From NCBI GenBank assembly GCA_039822005.1, contig JBCBMZ010000001.1, positions 372,001-436,000 of the forward strand: 64,000 bases of DNA, written 5' to 3'. This DNA comes from JBCBDX01 sp039822005. GTDB lineage: Bacteria > Pseudomonadota > Alphaproteobacteria > Rhizobiales > Rhizobiaceae. Below are positions 18,415-26,516 of this stretch, piece by piece. Position 1 is the stretch's first letter. Every line of letters starts with the position of its first letter. Under the pieces are notes generated by a model that had not been told where the DNA came from, did not search any database, and worked only from the letters and a program-made list of their open reading frames with translations. Position numbers and translations under genes: made by a program.

Positions 18415-18496
18415 AATCCGCAGCCAAGGGTGGCAAGCGCCCCTTGGCATCCCCGCCAAGTTGCCTATCGTGCCCAAAACAGCGGAGAACGACACC

Positions 18497-19468
18497 ATGT
18501 CCGATCATGGCTACGAAAAAGGGCGTCTCAACCTTCCCTTTGTCGGTATACCCACATTCTCCAAGTCACCCTATATGGCGGATTGGGGTATGATTGATGC
18601 CGACGTTGCCATTCTGGGCGCGCCCTTCGATTTTGGGACGCAATGGCGGCCCGGTGCCCGTTTTGGGCCGCGGGCGGTTAGGGAGGCATCGACCCTTTTC
18701 AGTTTTGGCCACGCGGGCGCATATGACCATGAAGATGACGCAACTTATCTCGACGCGTCGGTTCGGATGGTCGACATAGGGGACGCCGATATCATCCACA
18801 CCAAGACCGAAGAGAGCCACGCCAACATCAGGCACGGGGCCATCAAAATCCTCGAGGCGAGTGCGCTGCCCGTCATCATTGGCGGTGACCATTCGATCAA
18901 TATCCCCTGTATCGAAGCATTTGAAAAAGACTGCGATGCCAAAGGGCCGATCCATATCGTCCAGATCGATGCGCATCTGGACTTTGTCGATGAACGTCAC
19001 GGCGTCACCGCAGGGCACGGTAATCCCATGCGCCGCGCGATTGAAAAGCCGTATGTTTCCGGGATGACGCAGCTCGGTATCCGCAATGTGTCATCTACCG
19101 CCAAGGAGGGATATGATGATGCCCGCGCCCGCGGGTCCGATATTCTTTCGGTGCGACAGGTTCGCAAGCTCGGCACCGAGGCCGTACTCGCACGGATGCC
19201 GGAAGGTGCCCGCTATTACGTAACCATTGACATCGACGCATTTTGCCCGTCCATCGCACCGGGTACCGGAACGCCGAGCCATGGCGGCTTTCTCTACTAT
19301 GATGTGCTGGAAATTCTGCAAGGCCTGACGAGGCGGGGCGATGTCGTCGGCATCGATCTGGTGGAGGTGGCACCCGCCTATGACCCGACCGAAAGTACGC
19401 AAATCCTGGCGGCACAGCTATTGATGAATTTCATCGGCTTTGTTTTTCATGCGCGTTCAAGGGCCTGA
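18497..19468 (+). CDS. Agmatinase-family ureohydrolase
   Basis: A 323-residue manganese ureohydrolase. All six metal ligands expected for arginase/agmatinase are visible: His132 (GGDHS), Asp158, His160 and Asp162 (DAHLDF), Asp245 and Asp247 (DIDAF). The enzyme splits a guanidino group to urea and an amine; members act on agmatine, guanidinobutyrate, guanidinopropionate or related compounds, and sequence does not settle which. I chose the ATG at 18497, with GGAGAA nearby, over 18461. It lies 117 bases before the transketolase gene, which has its own operator-like promoter, so it may be a separate unit. Confidence 0.85.
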   Translation: MSDHGYEKGRLNLPFVGIPTFSKSPYMADWGMIDADVAILGAPFDFGTQWRPGARFGPRAVREASTLFSFGHAGAYDHEDDATYLDASVRMVDIGDADIIHTKTEESHANIRHGAIKILEASALPVIIGGDHSINIPCIEAFEKDCDAKGPIHIVQIDAHLDFVDERHGVTAGHGNPMRRAIEKPYVSGMTQLGIRNVSSTAKEGYDDARARGSDILSVRQVRKLGTEAVLARMPEGARYYVTIDIDAFCPSIAPGTGTPSHGGFLYYDVLEILQGLTRRGDVVGIDLVEVAPAYDPTESTQILAAQLLMNFIGFVFHARSRA

Positions 19469-19535
19469 AAATGCGCGGTCAGGGGCATGTGGGGCATAGC
19501 TCGCGTTGGCACCTTTCTACAAAAGCCAATAAGCC

Positions 19536-19549
19536 TTGACAAATGTCAA
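19536..19549. promoter_or_regulatory. Palindromic operator overlapping a -35 box before the transketolase / RuBisCO-like operon
   Basis: TTGACAAATGTCAA has perfect 6-bp arms (TTGACA/TGTCAA) around AA. Its left arm equals a -35 consensus; a weak -10 (TTTTCT) lies 17 bases on. The ribosome site GGGAG is at 19574 and the GTG start at 19586, 50 bases from the operator. Sites with 13/14 and 11/14 identity occur at the same distance before the SorC-type regulator gene and the sugar-importer operon. The geometry suggests repression by blocking RNA polymerase. Confidence 0.65.
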
Positions 19550-19585
19550 CGGCGGAGCTTTTCTCGCGCGCACGGGAGACAAAAA

Positions 19586-20521
19586 GTGCTGAACGAGAAA
19601 ACCACCGAAGAAGTGGCGCTGGGCATTCGCCGCCGCGTTTTTGAACATTCCATGCGCAACAATGGCGGCTATTTGAGCCAGGCCTGCTCGGCCGCTGAAC
19701 AGCTCGCCTTTTTGTACAATGAAGCGCTCAATCTCGGTCAGCCAACACTGCCGCCCGTGCCCAAACCGTTTGGAGGCGTGCCGTCCGCTGACAACACGGA
19801 TTATCATACGGGAGCCGGCTATAATGGCCCGTTTGAGGCGCACTATGATCGACTGTTTATCGCACCAGCCCACTACGCGTTGGTGGCTTACGCAACGCTC
19901 ATCGAGGTCGGACGGATGGATCCGGCGGGCCTTGAAATGTTCAACAAGGATGGCTCCTCCGTCGAGATGATCGGCGCGGAGCATTCCCCCGGCATGGAAG
20001 TGCACAATGGCACGCTTGGCATTGGTCTTTCCACGGGCGCAGGCCTCGCCTTCGGCCGCAAGCGACGCGGCGAGACGGGTCAGGTCTGCGTGTTCATGTC
20101 AGACGGTGAAGTGCAGGAAGGCCAAACCTGGGAGGCCGTGCAGGCTTGCGCCCACCATGGCATCGACAATGTCTGGGCGCTCATGGATGTTAACGACCAG
20201 CAATGTGATGGAGCGATGGATAGCGTGATGGAAGTGCGCGATATCAAGGCCAAGTTCGAAAATTTCGGCGCGGTGTGCGTGGAGATTGACGCTCATGATT
20301 TGGATGCGATGCGCCAAGCCAAAGCGACATCTCACCAGGGACAGCCACTCATCATCCTTGCGCGTTCATCGCCGACACAAGGCATGGCGTTCTTGCAAAG
20401 ACGGTTTCCCCGCCTGCACTATGTGCGCTTCAAATCGGACGATGAGCGCGCTGAGATGAATGCGGCGATTGCCAAAGAGTTGGGCGTTCAGCCTGTCGAT
20501 TACGGGCAAGGGGGGCACTGA
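19586..20521 (+). CDS. Transketolase, N-terminal (TPP-binding) subunit
   Basis: A 311-residue subunit equal to the first third of a full transketolase. The thiamine diphosphate motif reads SDGEVQEGQTWEA, closing near MDVNDQQCDG (about 171-212), with Ser in place of the usual first Gly of GDG. HSPGMEVHNGTLGIGLSTGAG is the conserved loop before it. Split transketolases are known for unusual ketose phosphates, for example apulose-4-phosphate transketolase AptAB. The GTG at 19586 has GGGAG ahead of it; the open frame runs back to 19487 but would include the operator. The partner subunit begins 1 base after its stop. Confidence 0.88.
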   Translation: MLNEKTTEEVALGIRRRVFEHSMRNNGGYLSQACSAAEQLAFLYNEALNLGQPTLPPVPKPFGGVPSADNTDYHTGAGYNGPFEAHYDRLFIAPAHYALVAYATLIEVGRMDPAGLEMFNKDGSSVEMIGAEHSPGMEVHNGTLGIGLSTGAGLAFGRKRRGETGQVCVFMSDGEVQEGQTWEAVQACAHHGIDNVWALMDVNDQQCDGAMDSVMEVRDIKAKFENFGAVCVEIDAHDLDAMRQAKATSHQGQPLIILARSSPTQGMAFLQRRFPRLHYVRFKSDDERAEMNAAIAKELGVQPVDYGQGGH

Positions 20522-20522
20522 C

Positions 20523-21527
20523 ATGGTCGAAATGGTCAGCCGCCCATACGCGTCAGCATTTGAAAAATTCGCCGCAGGAAATCCGGACATACTTTGCCTG
20601 TCCGCCGATCTGACCTCGTCCTGCGAGATTGATGGTTTTCGTGACCGGCACCCCGAGCAATTTGTCTCTTTGGGTATGGCAGAGCAAAACATGATGAGCT
20701 TTGCCGGTGGGCTAGGCTTGGCCGGTTTCCGCCCGTTTCTTCACTCGTTCGGCGTCTTCCTTTACCGCCGCCCCTATGATCAATTGATGGCGTCTGTCGC
20801 CTACCCGAGGCGCAAGGTGCGCCTCATGGGATTTTTGCCGGGCATTACAACGCCGGGGGGCATGACGCACCAAGCCATTGAAGATATCGCAGTGATGCGT
20901 TCAATTCCGAACATGACGATCCTTGAAACCGGCGATGCCACGGAAGTGGAAAGCATTTGCGAAGCTGCCGACTCCATCGATGGTCCGGTCTATTGTCGCG
21001 TGTTGCGCGGGTCTGTACCGCGGTTGTTTGATACGCCCATTGCAGTAGGCCACATGCGCGAATTGTCATTGGGCAGCGACGTCCTGATCGTAACATCCGG
21101 CATTACCACCGAAGAAGCGCTGCGCGCCCGCCAGGCGCTAGAAGATGCCGGAGTGTCGATCCGCCACGTCCACATCAACACCATCAAGCCTTTCGACGAA
21201 GACGCGCTGCTCGACCATATTGGCTCTGTATCCAAAGGCGTCATTGTACTGGAAAACCATGTCACCGAGGGAGGCGTTGGTTCGCTCGTCGCCGAGATTA
21301 TGGCCGACAATGGCGCCGGCAAAAAGCTCGTGCGGCTCGGGTTGAAAGACACCTACGCCCATGGCGGATCGCGACCCTATCTGATGAAGCATTACGGCCT
21401 CGACGCGTCTGCCTTGGTGGCCGGCATTGAGAGACTTTTGGGCGCTGATTTGAGCGTTGCCGACGAGCAACTCACCGAAGCGCGCGTCGATGCGGTCCAC
21501 TCAGCTGTCAAGGCGGAGGCACTGTAA
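20523..21527 (+). CDS. Transketolase, C-terminal (pyrimidine-binding) subunit
   Basis: A 334-residue subunit with the pyrimidine-binding domain and the C-terminal domain of transketolase. The catalytic glutamate that activates TPP is Glu54 in LGMAEQNMMSFAGG. VLENHVTEGGVGSLVAEIM lies in the C-terminal domain. With the preceding gene it should form an alpha2beta2 enzyme that moves a two-carbon unit from a ketose phosphate to an aldehyde. The ATG at 20523 follows the stop of the first subunit by one base. The RuBisCO-like gene begins directly at the base after its own stop, so the three genes form one tight operon. Confidence 0.88.
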   Translation: MVEMVSRPYASAFEKFAAGNPDILCLSADLTSSCEIDGFRDRHPEQFVSLGMAEQNMMSFAGGLGLAGFRPFLHSFGVFLYRRPYDQLMASVAYPRRKVRLMGFLPGITTPGGMTHQAIEDIAVMRSIPNMTILETGDATEVESICEAADSIDGPVYCRVLRGSVPRLFDTPIAVGHMRELSLGSDVLIVTSGITTEEALRARQALEDAGVSIRHVHINTIKPFDEDALLDHIGSVSKGVIVLENHVTEGGVGSLVAEIMADNGAGKKLVRLGLKDTYAHGGSRPYLMKHYGLDASALVAGIERLLGADLSVADEQLTEARVDAVHSAVKAEAL

Positions 21528-22658
21528 GTGCCGACGGATGGTCGTTTTCGCGTCACCTACTTGATTGTTGCGGGTGACGAAAAAACAGCGCGAGAACGCG
21601 CCGACGCTGTTGCTTATGAGCAAACTGTCGAGGTGCCGGATGATGTCATTCCCGACGGCTACATCCGCGATGAAATCGTTGGCCAGATTGAGGCCGTTGA
21701 ACCTTCGGTTGATGGACGCTGGCGCACGACCATTTCCTACTCACCGGACAGTGTTGGTCTTGAGGTGATCCAACTGTTGAACGTCATGTTCGGCAACTCG
21801 TCTATCCAGCAGGGCGTTGCGGTTGACGGCTTTAAGCCGGGCCCGGTCATAAGCGCGCGTTTTGGCGGCGCGCGTTTTGGCGTGAAAGGCTTGCGCGAAC
21901 TGACGGGCACCAAACGTGGCGGCTTGATTTCACCCGTCATCAAACCGCAAGGCTCGTCCGTCGCGGCCTTAGCCGGCGTCGCCGGTCGATGCGTTGCGGG
22001 CGGTGCCGACATCATCAAGGATGACCACGGGTTAACCAACCAGAAGATGGCCCCGTTTGCCGAGCGACTACAAATTGTCGGCGATGCTGTGCGCGAGGCC
22101 AATGCCAAAAATGGGCGCTCGGCGCTTTATTTCATAAATATAAGCGGCTGGTCGGGCAATCCGGTGGAAGAAGCATTTCAAGCCAAGGAAGCCGGTGCGG
22201 GTGGCGTTCTCATCATGCCGGGACTGCTGGGCTATGCGCTCGCGCACCGGCTGTCATCCGACCCGGACTTTGGCCTGCCCATCATGACGCATCCGTCATT
22301 TACTGGTCCGTTCGTTTTGAACGCCGAAACCGGCATGACTCACGCCATGCTGTACGGCACGGTTCAACGCTTGATGGGGGCTGACATTTCGGTGTTTCCC
22401 AATGTCGGTGGGCGCTTTGGTTTCTCCCGCGAGGAATGCCTCTCGATTGCCGGCGCCTGCCGTGATGCAGACGGGATCGGGCAACCCATGATGCCCTCGC
22501 CAGGCGGTGGCATGAGCGTGGATCGTGCGGCGGATATGGTGGAGATGTATGGCCAGGATGTCGTTTATCTGATCGGCGGCAGCCTTTTGCGCGCGGGCGA
22601 CAAGATCGGCGACGCCGTCAAGGCGATGCGTGACGCGGTGGATGCGGCTCAAAGTTAG
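21528..22658 (+). CDS. RuBisCO-like protein (form IV)
   Basis: A 376-residue protein of the RuBisCO large-subunit fold. Aligned by eye to RuBisCO: Asn90 (N123), Lys139 (K175), Lys164 (carbamylated K201), Asp166 (D203) and His255 (H294) are kept. Gln141 replaces K177, His167 replaces E204, Pro256 replaces R295 and the loop-6 lysine (K334) is absent. So it cannot be a CO2-fixing RuBisCO. Known RuBisCO-like enzymes act on methylthioribulose-phosphate derivatives (enolase or isomerase) or on oxo-isoapionate 4-phosphate. Which applies here is open; the shared operator points to the methylthioribose / 5-deoxyribose route. GTG start directly after the transketolase stop. Confidence 0.9.
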   Translation: MPTDGRFRVTYLIVAGDEKTARERADAVAYEQTVEVPDDVIPDGYIRDEIVGQIEAVEPSVDGRWRTTISYSPDSVGLEVIQLLNVMFGNSSIQQGVAVDGFKPGPVISARFGGARFGVKGLRELTGTKRGGLISPVIKPQGSSVAALAGVAGRCVAGGADIIKDDHGLTNQKMAPFAERLQIVGDAVREANAKNGRSALYFINISGWSGNPVEEAFQAKEAGAGGVLIMPGLLGYALAHRLSSDPDFGLPIMTHPSFTGPFVLNAETGMTHAMLYGTVQRLMGADISVFPNVGGRFGFSREECLSIAGACRDADGIGQPMMPSPGGGMSVDRAADMVEMYGQDVVYLIGGSLLRAGDKIGDAVKAMRDAVDAAQS

Positions 22659-22819
22659 GGGATTTTCTGCTTGCGTTTGTTGAAGCGAGGCTGGTCCACC
22701 CCGTTCACAGGTCTCGGAGCGAAGTGTGCATTGGTCGCAAATATCTCAATGTCGGCTAGCCATATCCAAAAGGTGACTGTCATCACTTAATCTTCGCAAA
22801 AGCCCATTAAACGCCCCAC

Positions 22820-23842
22820 ATGAGTATTCGCGTCACATCTGTCACAAAATCGTTCGGCCTTTGCACGGCCGTGGATGACATCTCATTTGATATTCCGGAC
22901 GGCGTCTTCTTTTGTGTTGTAGGTCCATCGGGATGCGGAAAGAGTACGCTCTTGCGTCTCATTGCCGGATTGGACACGCCCGACAGCGGAACTGTTTTGC
23001 TTGATGGAAAAACCGTTTTTGATGATCAGCAGAACATTCCGCCTGAAGACCGGCAGGTGGGTGTCGTCTTTCAGTCTTATGCTTTATGGCCGCATCTGAG
23101 CGTGCTTCGCAACGTTGCATTTCCTTATGAAGCAAAGGGGGTTGCTCGGTCGGTTGCCCAAAAGCAGGCGGCAATCCATCTGGACACGGTGTCTTTGACG
23201 GAGTTTGCGGACCGCAGGCCGGAAGCGCTATCGGGGGGTCAGCGGCAGCGCGTTGCGCTGGCCCGGTGTCTGGCCGGAGATGCCCGAACGATCCTGATGG
23301 ATGAACCCTTGGCCAATCTCGATCCACATCTTCGGCATTCCATGGAGGCCGAGCTGCGTGCCTTTCACGACCGATCCGGTGTCACGACGCTGTTCATCAC
23401 ACATGATCAGCGCGAGGCTATGGCGCTTGCCGATTTGATGGCCGTGATGGATGGCGGGCGGATTTTGCAGATTGGCACGCCACAAGAGATCTATGATCGG
23501 CCGACAAACATCAGCGTCGCCCGCTTCATTGGACGCGGAACTTTGCTTGCCTCCAACGTTGTGAATGGAAGAGCAACACTATTTGGCCAGGACGTCCCGG
23601 TGCTTGGCCGTGGAAGCGGGGTGTGCAACGTATTTGTCAGGCCCAAACAAGTGGCGATCGATCAGAGCGGATGGCCGGCCAAGGTGACCTCCGTGGCTTA
23701 TCGTGGCGGGCATTGGGAGGTAGCAGCGACGGGTAAGCACGATGCGCAAGAGGCCACAGCCTTGGTCGATCTCGACAGCCCGGTTCGTCTCGGCGAAACA
23801 CTTTTTCTGAGCGTTTCCAGCGGCTGGGTTGTTCCCGATTAG
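22820..23842 (+). CDS. ATP-binding subunit of an FbpC/PotA-like ABC importer
   Basis: A 340-residue ABC ATPase: Walker A GPSGCGKST (about 34-42), Q-loop VVFQSYALWPH, signature LSGGQRQRV, Walker B TILMDEP and the switch ITHDQ. A C-terminal TOBE-type domain (about 240-340) is typical of the iron(III), spermidine and 2-aminoethylphosphonate group. The permease and binding-protein genes of the same system follow but on the other strand; the stops overlap as TTAG at 23839-23842. This convergent layout is odd, because such ATPases usually sit in the same operon. Confidence 0.88.
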   Translation: MSIRVTSVTKSFGLCTAVDDISFDIPDGVFFCVVGPSGCGKSTLLRLIAGLDTPDSGTVLLDGKTVFDDQQNIPPEDRQVGVVFQSYALWPHLSVLRNVAFPYEAKGVARSVAQKQAAIHLDTVSLTEFADRRPEALSGGQRQRVALARCLAGDARTILMDEPLANLDPHLRHSMEAELRAFHDRSGVTTLFITHDQREAMALADLMAVMDGGRILQIGTPQEIYDRPTNISVARFIGRGTLLASNVVNGRATLFGQDVPVLGRGSGVCNVFVRPKQVAIDQSGWPAKVTSVAYRGGHWEVAATGKHDAQEATALVDLDSPVRLGETLFLSVSSGWVVPD

Positions 23843-25539
23843 ATGCGCCAAGGCACCACGCCCGGTGGTGCGTGACGTCCCAAGCGGTCCAGTACCATCA
23901 TCAGAACCACTGTCGCTACAACCGTCACCGCCGCCATGGCGGAGGCCAGCGTCGTGTAGCCCCCATCTTCATAGTTGAAGATCGTCGTCCCAATCGTTTC
24001 TGTCCCACTTGACCAAAGAAGCGCCGAGACCGTGACCTCATTGTACGCGGTCAGGAAGACCAGAATTGCCCCGGACATCGCGGCCGGCAGAACCAGCGGG
24101 AAAGTGATCCGCAACTGGCGCCGGAAAAAACCGGCGCCGGCCACGCGCGCGGCCTCGTTAAGGGCGGGATCAAGTTGCAGCGTCGCGGCCGCAACAGGCT
24201 TCAGGGCAATCGAAAAGAACGCGCACAGATAAGCCAGCAGGATGATCCAAAGCGTGTTGTATATCGAGAAACCGAGTATGGGGAGCGGCTTGATGAACGC
24301 CAGAATAAAGGCCACCGATATCACCAATCCGGGAATAGCGTAGGATATCTCGGAGAGCGCCGTTACTCCCGTTCCTATGCGCCGCATACCTGTCTTTTGC
24401 GAGGCGGTGTAGTGTGCCGTGACAATAGCCAACAAAGCCAAGACCAAGGCGGCAGCCGTCGCGATCAATGTTGAATTGAAAAAGGCGCGCAGCGTGACTG
24501 ATTGGCGAAAAAGGACCTCGGCAAAATTGGCCATCGTTGCGGTCTCACTTGTAAGCCGCACCCCATAGGTGGGCACTAGAGCCGTGGCAAAGAGCGCCGT
24601 GACCGGCAGGATCAGTGTCGCGACGATGGCAAGCGCCAGTGCGACCTCCACACCCAGGCGTGCCCGCCCCAGACGGATGTCGAGCGCGGGCTGTGGCGGA
24701 CCAATCAGTGCATTGCGACGGCTTGAAGACAGCCACAGCTGCAAGATCACCGCGATCGCTGCTATGACCGCGACAAGCGATGCAATAGCGGCCATGTCAG
24801 TTAGGACGGAAGGGCCAAAGCTGGCTAGGCGCCGCCAGATCAATACCGGCAATGTCGTATAGCGTGCGGGGATCCCGAGAAGGGCAGGGATTCCAAAATT
24901 ACCAAGAGCTGAAACGAAGGCCAACGCGTATCCGGCGATCAATGTGGGAGCAAGTAGCGGCAAGACAACGCGCCGGACCATTCTCCAGGGGGCGGCGCCG
25001 GAGACGCGGGCAGCATCAGACATCTCTCTGGGCAGGCTTCGCAACGCAGCAAGGACTAGGAGGAACACCAAGGGCGCATGTTGGATGCCCAATAGCAGGA
25101 TCACGCCCTCGCGCGAATAAAGCGGATGGGTTGACCCGATCTCTGGCGCCAGACCAACAGCCTGAAGAAGCGGTGAGGAAGGCCCCAAGGCCTGTATCCA
25201 TGCAATGGCCGTCACATGGGGCGGTACCATCATCGGGATCAACAGGAGGAACGCAAACGCGCCTTTGCCCCGAACATCTGTCAAGCCAAGAACCAGAGCC
25301 GCCATGGTTCCGGCCAGCAAGGCGAGCAGAGCCGACAAGCCAGCGCTTTCCAAAGAGTTCCACAATGCGCGTGGCACGGATCGGCTGTCCAGCGCGTCAA
25401 CAATGGACCCCAGCCCATCGCCAAGCGCGATTTGGACCAATCGTCCGAGCGGCAGGGCAAACAGAACCAGACAAACCAAAATGAGGACGGCGAGGGTGAT
25501 GCCCTCGCCGCGCTCAGTGTTTTTCAGCAACCTGCGCAT
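23839..25539 (-). CDS. FbpB-like fused permease of an ABC importer
   Basis: A 566-residue inner-membrane protein with two BPD_transp_1 permease domains in one chain (about 40-270 and 330-560), each carrying an EAA-type coupling loop: SDAARVSGAAPWRMVRRVVLP and NEAARVAGAGFFRRQLRITFP. This fused form is typical of iron(III) FbpB and related 2-aminoethylphosphonate importers. Its start overlaps the stop of the binding-protein gene by one base, so the two are coupled. The ATPase is encoded on the opposite strand. Confidence 0.88.
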   Translation of the reverse strand: MRRLLKNTERGEGITLAVLILVCLVLFALPLGRLVQIALGDGLGSIVDALDSRSVPRALWNSLESAGLSALLALLAGTMAALVLGLTDVRGKGAFAFLLLIPMMVPPHVTAIAWIQALGPSSPLLQAVGLAPEIGSTHPLYSREGVILLLGIQHAPLVFLLVLAALRSLPREMSDAARVSGAAPWRMVRRVVLPLLAPTLIAGYALAFVSALGNFGIPALLGIPARYTTLPVLIWRRLASFGPSVLTDMAAIASLVAVIAAIAVILQLWLSSSRRNALIGPPQPALDIRLGRARLGVEVALALAIVATLILPVTALFATALVPTYGVRLTSETATMANFAEVLFRQSVTLRAFFNSTLIATAAALVLALLAIVTAHYTASQKTGMRRIGTGVTALSEISYAIPGLVISVAFILAFIKPLPILGFSIYNTLWIILLAYLCAFFSIALKPVAAATLQLDPALNEAARVAGAGFFRRQLRITFPLVLPAAMSGAILVFLTAYNEVTVSALLWSSGTETIGTTIFNYEDGGYTTLASAMAAVTVVATVVLMMVLDRLGRHAPPGVVPWRI

Positions 25540-26516
25540 TAGCCGCCGAATATATCGACAAAGCGTTCCTTGTTGGCTTGGTCGTCGGCCAGTGCTTTGG
25601 CGGGATCAAAGTCCAGAAGCTTGATGTCGTTCAGCGCTGGGAAGCCCTCAGGGGGAGTGATCGCGGGATGCGCGGGCAGATAGCCCATATCGGAGGCCAG
25701 TTGCTGCCCCTCAGCTGAGATCAGGAAGTCGACAAAAGCTTTCGCGGCGTCCGGGTTCTGCGCGGTGGACAGGATTGCTACCGGCTCGGTGACCGCCGAT
25801 ACACCCTCTTCAGGGAAGACGAATTCCACCGGCGCGCCATCCAGCTTGTTGCGGATCGGCAGGAAGTCGACGACGAAGCCGTAGAGCTTCTCGCCCCCGG
25901 CGATCGCCTTGTAGGTGCCGCCATTGCCGCCTTGCGGGTTGGCGCCCTGATCGGCAAGACCTTCATAGAAGTCCCAGCCAAGGTCCGGATGAGACGTGAT
26001 CGCTGCCATGTGTATGGTCGCTGCACCTGATGTCAGAGGCGATGGCATCGCCAGCTTGTCTTTGGCATCCGCTGACAAAAGGTCCTTGTAGGAGGTTGGA
26101 ACCATCGGCGCATTCGTGTTGTAGACGATCCCCGTTGTGATGAGCTTGGTGGAGAAATAGTGGCCTTCTGCGTCCATCAGCGCTGGATCATAGGCCGACA
26201 CATCCGCCTCTGGATAGGCCATCAACCGGCCTTCTGCCTCCAGACCTTCCATTGTCACCATATCAGCGATCAACAAAACGTCGGGCTGCGGGGCGCCAGC
26301 CTCGAATTCCGCACGCAGCTTTGCCATCACCTTGGTGGTGCCATCGCGGATCCACTCCACTTCGACGTTGGGGTATTTGGCTTGGAACGCGTCAACGGTT
26401 TGTTGCGCATCAGCGTTGGGCTGCGAAGTATAAAGCACCAGCTTGCCGGATACATCGGCAAACGCTGCGGTTGAAAGCATTAGTGTGGAAACGACACCGG
26501 TAATAATCTTGAGCAT
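25539..26516 (-). CDS. FbpA-like periplasmic binding protein (class iron / aminophosphonate)
   Basis: A 325-residue binding protein with a Sec signal peptide (cleavage near AAFA-DVSG). The body, beginning GKLVLYTSQPNADAQQTVDAF, is of the FbpA/SBP_bac_11 type. The Tyr-Tyr pair that binds iron in true FbpA proteins is not evident; the corresponding region reads LYGFVVDFLP. So the ligand may be something other than Fe3+, such as an organophosphorus compound or phosphorylated sugar. The gene is transcribed away from a 750-base stretch without clear genes and leads into the permease. Confidence 0.82.
   Translation of the reverse strand: MLKIITGVVSTLMLSTAAFADVSGKLVLYTSQPNADAQQTVDAFQAKYPNVEVEWIRDGTTKVMAKLRAEFEAGAPQPDVLLIADMVTMEGLEAEGRLMAYPEADVSAYDPALMDAEGHYFSTKLITTGIVYNTNAPMVPTSYKDLLSADAKDKLAMPSPLTSGAATIHMAAITSHPDLGWDFYEGLADQGANPQGGNGGTYKAIAGGEKLYGFVVDFLPIRNKLDGAPVEFVFPEEGVSAVTEPVAILSTAQNPDAAKAFVDFLISAEGQQLASDMGYLPAHPAITPPEGFPALNDIKLLDFDPAKALADDQANKERFVDIFGG

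Noticed and set aside
18250..18496. Guanidine (ykkC) riboswitch before the ureohydrolase
   Set aside because: No ACGR loops or CTAGGG-type conserved segment could be found; only a protein-operator-like dyad is visible.
19487..19585. Longer N-terminus for the transketolase N-subunit
   Set aside because: It would place the perfect palindrome and -35 box inside the coding region and is not homologous to transketolase; GTG 19586 has a proper ribosome site.
21528..22658. True RuBisCO large subunit for CO2 fixation
   Set aside because: K177, E204, R295 and the loop-6 lysine are replaced, the chain is only 376 residues, and no small subunit or phosphoribulokinase gene is near.
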